Below are positions 24,701-34,403 of a DNA stretch of 37,262 nt, one piece after another. The first letter of the stretch is position 1. Each line of letters begins with the position of its first letter. The DNA comes from Bacteroidales bacterium (GTDB lineage: Bacteria > Bacteroidota > Bacteroidia > Bacteroidales > Muribaculaceae), in contig JAUNPQ010000018.1 in NCBI GenBank assembly GCA_030536615.1, forward strand, positions 1 through 37,262. Direction: 5' to 3'. A program made the translations under genes and the position numbers. The notes below the pieces were generated by a model. That model was not told the origin of the DNA, did no database searches, and was given only the letters and a program-made list of their open reading frames with translations.

Positions 24701-24917
24701 TAACGCAGCTTATTTCAGATGCAAAAACATTCAGTTGGGTTATACCGTCCCCAATAAAATCACAAAGAAATTTTTTGTAGAGAATCTGAAGATATATACC
24801 AGCATCGACAATCTATTTACAATCACCGGATTCCCCGGACTTGACCCGGAAGTTTGGGCCAACGTGGGCTATCCTACCGTGCGACAATATTCTGTGGGAC
24901 TAAATGTATCATTCTGA
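21774..24917 (+). pseudogene. SusC/RagA TonB-dependent outer-membrane receptor with two compensating frameshifts
   Basis: The three frames together give about 1047 residues, the normal SusC length. Frame 1 (21774-23912) has a signal peptide, a carboxypeptidase-regulatory-like domain (GITGIVTDDGGEPIIGASVK), the TonB box/plug region (SELDEVVVVGYASQRKVDLT) and much of the barrel. At 23913 one extra T turns LTWEK-(T)YMANIGID into a premature stop at 23939. The middle section (to about 24404) continues in the +1 frame with LNNRLNGSIDIYNKNTRG. At the ACACAC run 24404-24409 two extra bases return the reading to frame 1, giving DRVEIGHGTVPRLTYGANIG up to the normal end VGLNVSF. If the insertions are real the receptor is dead; if they are sequencing errors the gene is intact. 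SusC imports glycans or other large substrates with SusD. Confidence 0.85.
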
Positions 24918-24929
24918 TCAATAACCGTT

Positions 24930-26669
24930 ATGAAACTCAAATATATATCCGGACTATTGGCTGCGTCAGCCATGCTCTGCTCATGCGAAAAACTTGATTA
25001 TACTCCCGGTGACCAGATGTCGGGACCCACATTCTGGCAGACGGAAGATCATGCACGACAAGCCGCCGTGGGACTGTATGCAGCAATGAAAGCCGACTGG
25101 TGTTTCGGGCTTGAGTTCACTTTTGATATGTGCAGTGATCTTGCCGGCGGAACAACACCGTGGGCCGATATATCACGCGGCAGTTCATTCGCATCAAACA
25201 GCGCCGGCGTGCAGAACCACTGGCAATATCTATATGAGCTGGTACATCGCTCCAACACCGTGATCCGCAATGTTGCTACAATGCCTATAAGCCAAGAGAC
25301 CATAGACCGTGTCACAGGCGAGGCAAAGTTTCTCAGAGCCATGGCCTATTTCCGCATGCTCAACTGTTGGGGCGGAGTGCCATATTACGATGAGACCTGC
25401 GATATCAACGAGCAGTTCGCCACTCTCAATGCACCACGCAGTTCCGCTGAAGAAATCAGAAAGCATATCATTGATGACCTGACCGATGCGATAGCCAAGC
25501 TTCCTGTCAAGTGGGATGCAGCCAACCTCGGACGTGCGACCAAAGGCGCAGCTTATGCACTGCGTGGCAAAGTCTATCTTTTTAACCGGCAGTGGGACAG
25601 GGCAATAGATGACTTTGAGGAGGTGGTGTATAACAAGTCCAACAATTACGGCTATTCTCTACATAACAACTATAATGAACTGTTTCGCCTCTACAACGGT
25701 AACCACAGCCCGGAAATGATATTCTCCATTCAATCAATTGACGGGAATACAGCCGGATATGCCCTCAACATCGTAGGATATTTCGGCAACAAATCCACCA
25801 TGCGCCTTATAGCGGGCAACTGTATAGTGCCATCTACCACTCTTGTGGACATGTATGAAAACATTGATGGATTGCCATTCAACTGGGATGACGTTTTCCC
25901 GGGCTTTAACGACGGTGATTCCCAATTGCGGCGCAAATACCTGAGTGTAGCTATTGATCAAGGGAGCACCATTGTGACGAGCACACTTGACTGCGACACC
26001 ACAAAAGTGATGGACATATACCGGCTACGGGACCCACGCCTGTGCCTCAACGTCATCACTCCATATTCTCATTATCTCGGCACTGATGCCGGCTCCCAGC
26101 CCATGGACAAACAGTTTGTTCTTGCTGACCCGTCAAAGGGTGGTGCGCCAATGGAAGCGATGGCCTTTATCCGCAACTCCGAAGGATGGAACTCTTATTT
26201 CTGGCGCAAATGGATACCTACCGGCAACCTTGACGGATACTGGGGCGAATACAACCGCACGCCCTACGAATTTCCTCTCATCCGTCTTGGCGACGTTATT
26301 CTTATGCTTGCCGAGGCTTATAACGAGACTGGAGCAACAGACAAAGCCATTGTTGAAGCCAACAAGATACGTTCACGTGTCGGGATGCCCACGCTTAACA
26401 ACGGAGATGAATGGCTTGCCGTAAACAGCAAAGAGGATATGGCGGAGCGTATACGCCGCGAGCACGCATTTGAACTTGCCGGAGAGGGTCAGCGTTATTG
26501 GGATTTGCGCAGGTGGGGATTGCTTGAAAAATCAGTCAAAAATGCAACTGACATATTCGGAGACCTGATGTACACCCGCTCTTACCAAACCCGTCACGAA
26601 TTATGGCCCATACCGCTTGTCGAAATGGAGCGCAATCATAATCTGACCCAAAACAATGGCTGGGAATGA
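24930..26669 (+). CDS. SusD/RagB-family surface lipoprotein
   Basis: 579 residues, complete. The N-terminus MKLKYISGLLAASAMLCSCE is a lipoprotein signal with the acylated Cys at residue 19. TPR-like helices carry typical SusD phrases: ARQAAVGLYAAMKADW, GEAKFLRAMAYFRMLNCWGG, VPYYDETC, RATKGAAYALRGKVYLFNRQ, and near the end LIRLGDVILMLAEAYNETG, RREHAFELAGEGQRYWDLRR and LWPIPLVEMERNHNLTQNNG. It forms the lid over the SusC barrel and binds the substrate. It starts 12 nt after the SusC stop. No glycosidase lies next to the pair, so the substrate cannot be inferred. Confidence 0.96.
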   Translation: MKLKYISGLLAASAMLCSCEKLDYTPGDQMSGPTFWQTEDHARQAAVGLYAAMKADWCFGLEFTFDMCSDLAGGTTPWADISRGSSFASNSAGVQNHWQYLYELVHRSNTVIRNVATMPISQETIDRVTGEAKFLRAMAYFRMLNCWGGVPYYDETCDINEQFATLNAPRSSAEEIRKHIIDDLTDAIAKLPVKWDAANLGRATKGAAYALRGKVYLFNRQWDRAIDDFEEVVYNKSNNYGYSLHNNYNELFRLYNGNHSPEMIFSIQSIDGNTAGYALNIVGYFGNKSTMRLIAGNCIVPSTTLVDMYENIDGLPFNWDDVFPGFNDGDSQLRRKYLSVAIDQGSTIVTSTLDCDTTKVMDIYRLRDPRLCLNVITPYSHYLGTDAGSQPMDKQFVLADPSKGGAPMEAMAFIRNSEGWNSYFWRKWIPTGNLDGYWGEYNRTPYEFPLIRLGDVILMLAEAYNETGATDKAIVEANKIRSRVGMPTLNNGDEWLAVNSKEDMAERIRREHAFELAGEGQRYWDLRRWGLLEKSVKNATDIFGDLMYTRSYQTRHELWPIPLVEMERNHNLTQNNGWE

Positions 26670-26730
26670 CAATATGATTCACTTCTCCCCACCCCGCGCT
26701 CAAGACAAAATAGCATCAGATAAAGACATA

Positions 26731-26776
26731 AAAAAACCGCAGGCAGAGTAAAAACTCAAAATGCCTGCGGTTTTTT
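26731..26776. terminator. Bidirectional terminator between SusD and rubrerythrin
   Basis: AAAAAACCGCAGGCA (26731-26745) and TGCCTGCGGTTTTTT (26762-26776) are exact inverted repeats of 15 bases; the loop itself contains GAGT/ACTC. The A and T runs allow termination of both the SusC/SusD transcript (plus) and the rubrerythrin transcript (minus). Confidence 0.9.
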
Positions 26777-26864
26777 ATGTTCAGACTTCTATAGTTTTCC
26801 GTTCCTTTTGCCGTATAAACGACAATTACAGATTCAGCGGATAAGAGCTATATAGTCAGGGATT

Positions 26865-27422
26865 TTACTTTTTGAAGTAACGGTTGAAAAGGCCCTCAAA
26901 GCCGCGACCGTGACGGGCTTCATCCTTGGCCATTTCATGAACGGTGTCATGGATGGCATCCAGACCGAGTTCCTTAGCACGACGTGCAATGCGCATCTTG
27001 TCCTCATTGGCACCGGCCTCAGCCATCATGCGCTTCTCAAGGTTTGTCTTGGTGTCCCATACGCATTCGCCAAGCAGTTCGGCAAACTTGGCAGCATGTT
27101 CAGCCTCCTCAAAAGCGTAGCGCTTGAAAGCCTCGGCGATTTCAGGATAGCCCTCGCGATCAGCCTGACGTGACATGGCCAGATACATTCCAACCTCGCC
27201 GCACTCGCCGTTGAAGTGAGCTGTGAGGTCCTTGCGCATCTCGTCATCAGTATCTTTGGCTACGCCGATCTCGTGTTCTGTGACAAACTGAAGGCCGGCT
27301 TCAGGATCAGAGGGAACCTCTTTGAACTTGCTGGCAGGAGCACCGCAGATAGGACATTTTTCAGGAGCATGCTCGCCCTCATAGATATAACCACACACTG
27401 TGCAGATAAATTTCTTTTTCAT
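26865..27422 (-). CDS. Reverse-order rubrerythrin (NADH peroxidase type)
   Basis: 185 residues from the ATG at 27422. An open frame continues upstream for 134 codons but crosses the promoter and is rejected. The rubredoxin domain comes first: [20 protein letters not shown], then ICG, with iron ligands Cys 7, 10, 23 and 26. The four-helix di-iron domain follows, with ligands in [37 protein letters not shown] and [19 protein letters not shown]. Classical rubrerythrin has rubredoxin at the C-terminus; this reversed order is that of clostridial reverse rubrerythrin, which reduces hydrogen peroxide with electrons from NADH. The function is oxidative-stress defence in an anaerobe. It has a consensus promoter and a structured leader. 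Confidence 0.93.
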   Translation of the reverse strand: MKKKFICTVCGYIYEGEHAPEKCPICGAPASKFKEVPSDPEAGLQFVTEHEIGVAKDTDDEMRKDLTAHFNGECGEVGMYLAMSRQADREGYPEIAEAFKRYAFEEAEHAAKFAELLGECVWDTKTNLEKRMMAEAGANEDKMRIARRAKELGLDAIHDTVHEMAKDEARHGRGFEGLFNRYFKK

Positions 27423-27468
27423 AATATTTCTTTTGAATTTTAGTGAGTTATGTATTGCTTTTTTATAG

Positions 27469-27502
27469 ATACTTCCGCAACAATACCTTATTGGAAGTAT
27501 TG
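27469..27502 (-). promoter_or_regulatory. Alternative hairpins in the rubrerythrin 5' leader
   Basis: Two inverted repeats share bases. Stem A: ATACTTCC (27469-27476) with GGAAGTAT (27493-27500). Stem B: CAATAC (27481-27486) with GTATTG (27497-27502). They cannot form together because both use 27497-27500. They lie just after the expected transcript start. Confidence 0.4.
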
Positions 27503-27534
27503 CAAATTTACCTCTTTTTCCATTATAAAACAAA
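27503..27534 (-). promoter_or_regulatory. Consensus Bacteroidetes promoter of the rubrerythrin gene
   Basis: On the minus strand TTTG (27534-27531), a 20-nt spacer and TAAATTTG (27510-27503): both boxes match the consensus exactly. The leader is about 75 nt. Confidence 0.85.
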
Positions 27535-27582
27535 TTGTGAGAGGAAAAGATATTATAATATATCTTAAATAAAAACGTGTGA

Positions 27583-27615
27583 TTTGTGGAATTATAAATA
27601 ATTATGCTACATTTG
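27583..27615 (+). promoter_or_regulatory. Consensus Bacteroidetes promoter of the GHL10-type gene
   Basis: TTTG (27583-27586), a 21-nt spacer and TACATTTG (27608-27615) match the consensus. The ATG is at 27671. It is divergent from the rubrerythrin promoter 49 nt away. Confidence 0.8.
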
Positions 27616-27670
27616 CAATAATTATACAATTTATTATCACAAAAATCATCTAAATCCAAACAAAATCGCC

Positions 27671-30600
27671 ATGAAAAAAAGACTTTGTACCTTTTTTGCG
27701 ATAGTTTCATTGGCAGCGATAACGGCAATATGCCAGTCACCAAAGCGTGAGTTCCGCTCCGTCTGGATGGCCGGCATGAACATTGACTGGCCTGCGCTGG
27801 GCACATCAAAGGGAACATCGGCATCAGCCATCTCCTCGGCCAAGGCTGAAATGACAGCCTATCTGGACAAGCTGAAAAGCCAGAATTTCACAACCATATG
27901 TTTTCATGTACGTCCCCGTGCAGACGCATATTATAAATCTTCATATGAACCATGGAGCGGTGACCTGACGGGCACTCGCGGCAAGAATCCGGGATGGGAT
28001 CCGCTGGAATGGGTTGTGGAGGAATGCCACAAACGTGGAATGGAATGCTATGCATGGGTCAATCCTTTCCGTGTCACAGCCAAGGGAGACTTTGACCGCA
28101 GCTATACCACTTCCTTTGACAAACAGTGGGAAGAAAACGGATGGCTGCTGAACTCAGGCAACTGGACCATTTTTAACCCCGCTATTCCTGAGGCCCGTCA
28201 GCATTGTCTGAATGTCATAAAAGAAATATACACCAACTACGCTGTTGACGGACTGCTTTTTGACGATTATTTCTATCCCGGCGACGGAATGCCCGGATAC
28301 GAGGACGGCACTTATGACGAGGACAGTGAAGACTATGACCTCTGGCTGGAAAGGGACGAGAGTCTGAAAAAAATGTCATTATATGACTGGCGCCGCAACA
28401 ATGTGAACACTTTTGTCAAGGAAGTATATGATGAGATACAGAAAACACGCCCGGATCTGCGTTTCGGCATCGGACCGGCCGGCGTGGGCGGCGCTTCTGC
28501 ATCAAAATACAAACTGACCCCACCGTCCATACAGGCCAGAGACTGGATGTATGACAAGATTTTCTGCGACCCTCTGGCATGGCTCAATGACGGTTCAATT
28601 GACTTCATATCACCGCAGGTATACTGGCCGACAACACGCACTGACGCTCCATTCGGTCCGTTGTGCGAATGGTGGAGCATGGTAGGCGAACACTTTAACC
28701 GCCATACTTATATCAGTGCGGCAGCATACAAACTTCCCGGTGAGATGGGCGGAAACAATGAAAAGGGATGGAGCCAGATGGCAAAACAGGTTGATCTCAC
28801 ACGCAGTGAGACACTCAACAATGCCCCGGGTATGATTTACTACAACACCAAGAGCGTAAACGGGCCAGCCTATTCGGGACTTGGCGATTATCTTCTCGCC
28901 AACAGCTACACCAGCCCGTCACTTGTTCCGGTGGTTGACTGGAAAAGCCATTCCACATACAGTGCGCCGAAAGGTCTTGCATACTCCTCAGGCACTCTTT
29001 CATGGAATGCCACAGCCGGCGCAACAGCCAAATCCATAATACGCTACACTGTCTATGCTGTTCCCTCCGACGTTTCTATGGAAGCGGCCATGAGCAGCGA
29101 TAACGACGGACTGAGCAACGAGTATCTGTTAGGCGTAAGCTACGCAACCTCCTATACCATTCCTTCCGACAAACGCAGCAAACACTGGTATGCGGTATGC
29201 GTTTATGACGGATATGGAAATGAAAGCGACCCTGCCACTCATGGATATTCATCAGAGAAATCCGAGACTCCCGTTCTGACAGCTCCCGCTGACGGGGCAC
29301 GTGCCGATTGGGAGACAACATTCCGCTGGAATCAGATCCAGACAGCCACATACCGTCTGCAGATTGCTTCTGACGCCGCTTTCACCAACATCATCGTTGA
29401 CCGCCGTAATCTCACCACAAACAGCGAGACCGTTGTCTTTGACAACATGACGGTGCCATCAACCATGTACTGGCATGTCTCTGCCACACAGACCGGCAAA
29501 CTGTCAGCTACAAGTGTCAGCCGGTCCCTCCTCGCACCGCAGAAAGCCCCGGCGGCAAAACCCGTTCTGACATCTCCCGCAAAAGGGGCCACATTCAACT
29601 CAGACGCCATCAAGTTTGAATGGACCTGCAGCGACGCCACAGCCTCACTCACCCTCCAGATTGTGAAAACAGGAAATGATTTCAGCCGGCCTGTTTACAG
29701 CCGGGACATAAAAGCCGGTGCAACATCTGCCACAGTGGCGACCTCATCAATCGGAATGGGCAATTTTGACTGGCGCGTTGTTGCCGGCGGAGATCGTCTG
29801 ATATCCACACCTTCAGATGTGTCATCATTCACCATCAAGTCGCTTCCTATCACTGAAGATGGCTATACCGTCAAGAACGACGGTTCAACCTATCCGGCTT
29901 ATAAGTCAATAACACTTGAAAATCTGTGGATGCGCTCAAGCAAATCAGGATTTGCCAATATGACATTCAAAGATCCGGAAGGCAAGGGACTTTACAACCG
30001 CGGTATGGTTGCCACCGAAAACGCCATCTATGTCAGCGGACGTGACGGCAACGGAGGATCAGCCGAATGGTATCTGAATGTCTATAATCCCGAGAACGGC
30101 TCGCTTATCCGCAAGCTCACGCTCACCGGCGGCGCATCAGTTGGCTACGGCTGTAACGATGTATTCAAGGACAGCAACGGCAACATATGCATCAGCAATC
30201 TTGTGCTGAAAAGTGAAACGCCCCAGCCGCTGAACATATACCGGGTAAACACGGAGACAGGCGCGCTGACTCTGGCCGTGAGTCTGACCACAGCCGGCAC
30301 TTACGGCCGTATTGACCATGTGGCGGTTGCCGGGGACGTTACAAGCGGAAATTTCACTGTCATCGCCGCACCTGCCACCCTGACATCAATTCTCACATGG
30401 AATGTGACAAACGGTAACGCAGCGACAGCCGTAAGTCATCCTGTCAGCGCCTTCCGGCCTACAAAATCAAGTCATTTCGGCATCGCTCCGCGTATACGTC
30501 CGGTGAGCGCCACTGAAGTTTATGTTGACGGCGGATCCACTTTCTGGAGTCTCTATGATATCAGCGGTGCCACACGCACAAGCGCACTCGGGGTTTTCCC

Positions 30601-31087
30601 TGCCGGCCATGAGTGCGAGCCTGAAAACGAGGCTGATAACGGAGGTGCTTTCTTCACTCTCAACAACTACCTCTACAACGTCTACAGCCATTGCGGATCA
30701 GAGAGCGGAAGCCAGTTCCGCATTGCCCGCTATGAACCGGGTGCGAATCCGGCAGCCAACAAATTCAGAGATATGGCCGCACTATGGCTTATTCCTGAAA
30801 ACAACCTCGGCACAGTGATTTCAACTACACAGTCATCGCCGGTCGATGTCGTTGTGACCTCTCCCGCAACCGCCAACATATATGTCTACAGCCCGGGCAA
30901 CGGCCTGGCTGCCTATCGTCTTTCAGACACAACATCTGACATCATTGACGGCATCGCTACTGAGAACGGTGATGACGAAGCTCATTACTACAATCTGCAG
31001 GGTATTTCCGTAAAAGCTGAAAACCTTGTTCCCGGCATTTATATTGAACGCCGCGGCAACAAGACCCGCAAAGTAGTGATACGCTGA
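27671..31087 (+). CDS. Large secreted GHL10-type (DUF187) family 10-like glycosyl hydrolase with FN3, propeller and sorting tail
   Basis: 1138 residues. Signal peptide [20 protein letters not shown]. Residues about 25-400 form a GHL10 (DUF187) TIM-barrel: [63 protein letters not shown] (acidic pair, probable catalytic region) and [13 protein letters not shown]. Residues about 430-720 hold three fibronectin-type modules ([60 protein letters not shown]). Residues about 745-1080 look like a beta-propeller ([40 protein letters not shown]). The last 35 residues carry [10 protein letters not shown] and end [17 protein letters not shown], as in the CotH-type protein. Known GHL10 enzymes act on peptidoglycan-like or glycan substrates; the substrate here is unknown. 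Confidence 0.9.
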   Translation: MKKRLCTFFAIVSLAAITAICQSPKREFRSVWMAGMNIDWPALGTSKGTSASAISSAKAEMTAYLDKLKSQNFTTICFHVRPRADAYYKSSYEPWSGDLTGTRGKNPGWDPLEWVVEECHKRGMECYAWVNPFRVTAKGDFDRSYTTSFDKQWEENGWLLNSGNWTIFNPAIPEARQHCLNVIKEIYTNYAVDGLLFDDYFYPGDGMPGYEDGTYDEDSEDYDLWLERDESLKKMSLYDWRRNNVNTFVKEVYDEIQKTRPDLRFGIGPAGVGGASASKYKLTPPSIQARDWMYDKIFCDPLAWLNDGSIDFISPQVYWPTTRTDAPFGPLCEWWSMVGEHFNRHTYISAAAYKLPGEMGGNNEKGWSQMAKQVDLTRSETLNNAPGMIYYNTKSVNGPAYSGLGDYLLANSYTSPSLVPVVDWKSHSTYSAPKGLAYSSGTLSWNATAGATAKSIIRYTVYAVPSDVSMEAAMSSDNDGLSNEYLLGVSYATSYTIPSDKRSKHWYAVCVYDGYGNESDPATHGYSSEKSETPVLTAPADGARADWETTFRWNQIQTATYRLQIASDAAFTNIIVDRRNLTTNSETVVFDNMTVPSTMYWHVSATQTGKLSATSVSRSLLAPQKAPAAKPVLTSPAKGATFNSDAIKFEWTCSDATASLTLQIVKTGNDFSRPVYSRDIKAGATSATVATSSIGMGNFDWRVVAGGDRLISTPSDVSSFTIKSLPITEDGYTVKNDGSTYPAYKSITLENLWMRSSKSGFANMTFKDPEGKGLYNRGMVATENAIYVSGRDGNGGSAEWYLNVYNPENGSLIRKLTLTGGASVGYGCNDVFKDSNGNICISNLVLKSETPQPLNIYRVNTETGALTLAVSLTTAGTYGRIDHVAVAGDVTSGNFTVIAAPATLTSILTWNVTNGNAATAVSHPVSAFRPTKSSHFGIAPRIRPVSATEVYVDGGSTFWSLYDISGATRTSALGVFPAGHECEPENEADNGGAFFTLNNYLYNVYSHCGSESGSQFRIARYEPGANPAANKFRDMAALWLIPENNLGTVISTTQSSPVDVVVTSPATANIYVYSPGNGLAAYRLSDTTSDIIDGIATENGDDEAHYYNLQGISVKAENLVPGIYIERRGNKTRKVVIR

Positions 31088-31107
31088 AGAATCATATCTT
31101 AACAACT

Positions 31108-31148
31108 AAACAAAGCCATGCCTTCATCAACGGGGCATGGCTTTGTTT
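31108..31148 (+). terminator. Rho-independent terminator after the GHL10-type gene
   Basis: AAACAAAGCCATGCC (31108-31122) and GGCATGGCTTTGTTT (31134-31148) are exact inverted repeats of 15 bases around an 11-nt loop. It also faces the DUF6056 gene ending at 31200 on the other strand. Confidence 0.85.
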
Positions 31149-31199
31149 ACTATCACCTGACATGATATGACAGGCTGACGAGTTTTAGGACCGGTCCCT

Positions 31200-32738
31200 C
31201 TAAAGACGGTCACCGGGATTGAGAACGTGAGGTGAGAGATGCCATATGCCCCGCACAGGCTGCGCCACATAATCAGTTCCTTCATAACGCACAACGAAGT
31301 GTTCAATCCCGTCTGCCTCCAGAATCCCTACGTGTGGCACTCCGGAAATGTCACGCAACAGAATGTCACCGTTTTTCAAAACGGCTTTGTCTCCCATACA
31401 AGGCAGGACATCAGCAGCATCAGCGGGAAGCACACGCATCCATTTTTTGTCGGCACGATAAAATACGGCATGTCTGTCCAGCATATAAACATCATTGGCA
31501 TCATATACGCAGCGCAGACGCCACATTGTCCACCATGGCGCATCATAGTCACGCACAACGTCCATGAAAACCACACCGTCCGCTGACTTTATATATGTGT
31601 CATGGGCTTTGTTGAACTCTGTTCCGGTCCTGTGCTGCCATATGGCAAGTCCCGCACTCAGGCCAATCACTAAAACTGCCAGAAAAAAAGCAAGAATGTT
31701 TGTCCGCGGTTCTCGCCAACGGGCCACCCACCCCACTGCTGTGATTATGGCCGCTGTCTGAGCGAACCACCCTGAACGGCCCACTATTCCTGAAGCTGCA
31801 GATATCACTGTGCCCACAAGTGAGGCCACTGCAAAAATGCATAACGGTGAGTGGAAAAGGAATGCCAGATTTCTTCTGCCTTTTGCAGACAATGCCATCA
31901 TGGCAATCACAATCCAGAGGGCAACGACTGCCCAACATGATTTGAGCACAAGCAACGGCAAAGTATCATCAGAAACCACACCTATGGTATTTTCCGCCCT
32001 GAGCACAATCCCCGGCGCAAACAAAGCAAACGCCGTGCCTATCCCGAAAGACAGAGCAAGCAGGCAGGCATAGCCTGACAGCCGCCTGCGTGCCACTAAC
32101 AGATAGACCGCCAAACCTACGACCAGCGGCAATGATGCGCTCTCATGCATCATCCCTCCGGCTATACATATGGCTATAAACATAGCTGTAAGCGGCCATG
32201 GTGCTCTTCGTACTTTAAGGATAAAATAAACGGCAAGCAATGACAATGCCGAGGCCCAGATGTAGTTTGTCTGTACGTCGGTAATCTGCATGGAATCCCA
32301 CCAAGGGAGGGCAAAAAAACATAAAGCGACGGCTGAAACCGGCAGCATTCCTTTTATCACACCGGTCAGACGCACAACCATGTCATACATCAGCCAAAGG
32401 AAGAATGCGCTCACAAGAGCCACCAGCCACTTGGGACACATCAGCAATGCCGGAACTATGAAATTGGCAAGCCGGCCGTTCGCATTGAACCAATGTCGCT
32501 TGATCCACATCAGATAGCGATACGGACTTAAATCGCCCCAACCGGGGTCCAGCCCCTCAAATACACTGCGATAATTGAGGTCATCACCCCCGTAAGGCAT
32601 ATAAAGATACATAAAAAAGCCACAGACCGCTACAATCATTACCACGTACTGCCAAAGCGGCATTGCGCGGAGTGCACGGCTTATGAAATTTGAACGTCTC
32701 TCAGATAATTGCATTGGCAAGCTGATACCCGATGTCAT
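31200..32738 (-). CDS. DUF6056-like multispanning membrane protein
   Basis: 512 residues with about ten to twelve hydrophobic helices, for example WQYVVMIVAVCGFFMYLYMP, LLAVYFILKVR and ALCFFALPWW. Short motifs PYGGDDLNYRSVF near residue 48 and WFNANGRLANFIVPAL near 85 are typical of DUF6056 and other GT-C-like membrane glycosyltransferases, where an acidic residue after the first helix binds a metal or lipid-linked sugar. The C-terminal 110 residues are soluble (YDANDVYMLDRHAVFYRADK). The protein may transfer a sugar from a polyprenyl carrier, but this is inferred from the general layout. It has its own consensus promoter. Confidence 0.75.
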   Translation of the reverse strand: MTSGISLPMQLSERRSNFISRALRAMPLWQYVVMIVAVCGFFMYLYMPYGGDDLNYRSVFEGLDPGWGDLSPYRYLMWIKRHWFNANGRLANFIVPALLMCPKWLVALVSAFFLWLMYDMVVRLTGVIKGMLPVSAVALCFFALPWWDSMQITDVQTNYIWASALSLLAVYFILKVRRAPWPLTAMFIAICIAGGMMHESASLPLVVGLAVYLLVARRRLSGYACLLALSFGIGTAFALFAPGIVLRAENTIGVVSDDTLPLLVLKSCWAVVALWIVIAMMALSAKGRRNLAFLFHSPLCIFAVASLVGTVISAASGIVGRSGWFAQTAAIITAVGWVARWREPRTNILAFFLAVLVIGLSAGLAIWQHRTGTEFNKAHDTYIKSADGVVFMDVVRDYDAPWWTMWRLRCVYDANDVYMLDRHAVFYRADKKWMRVLPADAADVLPCMGDKAVLKNGDILLRDISGVPHVGILEADGIEHFVVRYEGTDYVAQPVRGIWHLSPHVLNPGDRL

Positions 32739-32787
32739 GAATAGATTGTATGGATTCCTCTATTATAGTTGCGGGATTTTCTTGCCA

Positions 32788-32819
32788 CAAAGATATTATA
32801 AATAATCCGTGCGGCCAAA
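32788..32819 (-). promoter_or_regulatory. Consensus Bacteroidetes promoter of the DUF6056 gene
   Basis: On the minus strand TTTG (32819-32816), a 20-nt spacer and TATCTTTG (32795-32788) match exactly. ATG is 50 nt downstream. The gap 32739-32946 contains nothing else that I recognise. Confidence 0.85.
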
Positions 32820-32946
32820 TCAGGATCCGGCAGGTAGTCAGATGGTTCTCATCCCCACGCGCACATGACATGCCGGAAGCCGATACACTCCGGCTCTCAG
32901 CATGCATTCACGCGTATTGTATACATAGTATTGATTTGAGTCTTTA

Positions 32947-33159
32947 TCAACGCAGATATAGCGATGCCGATGACGCCCAGCCTTGAGTTGTGTTGCGGAT
33001 GCTGAGACGCGCCATGCCTGACGCTATGGCATGGCGCATGCGCAGTGCATGCACCACCTCTGCCACTGAACTGAGTCCACTGAGCATCATGTTTGCCATT
33101 ACCATACCGTTTTTTGTCAACATTGCGAAAAGGATGTCTGTACTGTTTATCTTACTCAT
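32947..33159 (-). CDS. Small 70-residue protein of unknown function
   Basis: MSKINSTDILFAMLTKNGMV begins the peptide, which continues MANMMLSGLSSVAEVVHALR, then a basic stretch MRHAIASGMARLSIRNTTQG and ends WASSASLYLR. The methionine-rich N-terminal half looks helical and amphipathic; there is no signal peptide or catalytic motif. The ending SIRNTTQGW recalls short conserved Bacteroidales proteins of unknown function. It has its own -7 box (33198-33205) with a palindrome immediately upstream (33213-33237), which supports it as a real gene. It is separate from the aminotransferase operon 108 nt upstream. Confidence 0.65.
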   Translation of the reverse strand: MSKINSTDILFAMLTKNGMVMANMMLSGLSSVAEVVHALRMRHAIASGMARLSIRNTTQGWASSASLYLR

Positions 33160-33197
33160 AGCGGAAGTATCTTTGTGTCTGACATATGTTTATGGCA

Positions 33198-33237
33198 CAA
33201 AGTTACTCCAGCACATGTGAAATATCCGTTCACATGT
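33198..33237 (-). promoter_or_regulatory. -7 box and palindrome upstream of the 70-residue gene
   Basis: On the minus strand TAACTTTG (33205-33198) is a good -7 box, but there is no TTTG at -33. Instead ACATGTGAA (33213-33221) and TTCACATGT (33229-33237) form a perfect 9-bp inverted repeat around 7 nt, over the place where the -33 box should be. It may be an activator site or the 3'-end hairpin of the aminotransferase operon. Confidence 0.45.
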
Positions 33238-33266
33238 ACACTAAACAATCATAAAATTGCCTCTTT

Positions 33267-34403
33267 TTACTCTCTATATGAGTTGATGGCAGCAACAATA
33301 TCAGGAATATCCGAAAGAGGGGTGGTACGCGTCACCGGCAATGACACAACAGTGTCGGCAATGGCAACTGTCACCGGTAATGAAAGGTGTGCGTATTCCT
33401 GATAGCATGGCTGCAGATGTGGCGGAACGGCATAGTGAACCGCGGTTTCAACTCCACGGTCCGCCAACCATGCGCGGAAACGGTCACGGTCTTTCACACG
33501 CACAACATACTGATGCCACACACATTCAGCTCCAGCTGTCCACAATGGCTTTATTACCACAGGATTGGATATAAGCCTCTCATAGAGCGCCGCATGCTCG
33601 CGCCGCAATGCGTTCTCGGCGTCCGTGTATGGGAGTTTCACAGCCAGCACAGCCGCTTTCATAGGGTCAAGGCGGCAATTCAGTCCTTTATATATATTGT
33701 GATACTGCCGGTCGCTGCCATAGTTGCGCAATGCCCGCACAGCATCGGCAAGCCGGGAATCATGGGTGACAACAGCACCGCCATCGCCCAGAGCACCAAT
33801 GTTCTTGGTGGGATAGAAACTGAATGCTCCGGCATGCCCCAGACCTCCGCTCACATATGAGCCATAAAGCCCCGGCGTCAAAGCTCGTGCTCCTATGGCC
33901 TGCGCATTGTCCTCAACAACAATCAGGTTGTGCCGGCGCGCCACATCCGCAAGCGTCTCATCCCAGCATACACGTCCATAGAGATGTACGGTGAGAACGG
34001 CCCGGGTACGTGGTGTGACATGTTTTTCAACAATTGACGTGTCAAGATTCAACGTGGATAAATCAGGCTCAACAAACACCGGGACAAGATCATTGTCAGT
34101 GACAGCCAGAACTGATGCCACATATGTATTCGCCGGAACAATCACCTCATCACCGTCTTTGAGCATCCCCAGTTCCTTGTAGGCCCGGAATATCAGTCTC
34201 AGAGCATCAAGCCCGTTTGTAACACCAACGGCATATGGCGCTTGCGTATGCTGCGCAAGCATATCCTCGAAAACCGTCAGTTCCGGTCCTCCGATGTATT
34301 GACCGCTGTCAAGCACACGCTCCATAGCACGTGACATGGCATCACGATATGGCGCATTCACGTCTGACAGCCTAAGAAATGGATATTTGTATTCTTTTTT
34401 CAT
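33267..34403 (-). CDS. DegT/DnrJ/EryC1/StrS aminotransferase, FdtB/QdtB-like
   Basis: 378 residues. A PLP-dependent sugar aminotransferase: FLRLSDVNAPYRDAMSRAME, DSGQYIGGPELTVFEDMLA, GVTNGLDALRLIF (cofactor phosphate), VIVPANTYVASVLAVTDND, VVEDNAQAIGAR, and FYPTKNIGALGDGGAVVT with the Schiff-base lysine. The C-terminal part has RNYGSDRQYHNIYKGLNCRL, the common 3-aminotransferase signature. With the upstream FdtA-like isomerase the product should be dTDP-3-amino-3,6-dideoxy-hexose (galactose or glucose type). It overlaps the upstream stop by 4 nt (ATGA). No sugar N-acetyltransferase follows. Confidence 0.9.
   Translation of the reverse strand: MKKEYKYPFLRLSDVNAPYRDAMSRAMERVLDSGQYIGGPELTVFEDMLAQHTQAPYAVGVTNGLDALRLIFRAYKELGMLKDGDEVIVPANTYVASVLAVTDNDLVPVFVEPDLSTLNLDTSIVEKHVTPRTRAVLTVHLYGRVCWDETLADVARRHNLIVVEDNAQAIGARALTPGLYGSYVSGGLGHAGAFSFYPTKNIGALGDGGAVVTHDSRLADAVRALRNYGSDRQYHNIYKGLNCRLDPMKAAVLAVKLPYTDAENALRREHAALYERLISNPVVIKPLWTAGAECVWHQYVVRVKDRDRFRAWLADRGVETAVHYAVPPHLQPCYQEYAHLSLPVTVAIADTVVSLPVTRTTPLSDIPDIVAAINSYRE

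Noticed and set aside
27423..27824. 134-codon N-terminal extension of the rubrerythrin frame
   Set aside because: It runs through the consensus promoter (27503-27534) and into the opposite GHL10-type gene; the rubredoxin domain starts naturally at 27422.
33213..33237. CRP-type binding site (TGTGA...TCACA)
   Set aside because: The half-sites are separated by 9 nt, not the 6 nt needed, and Bacteroidetes generally lack this regulatory mode.
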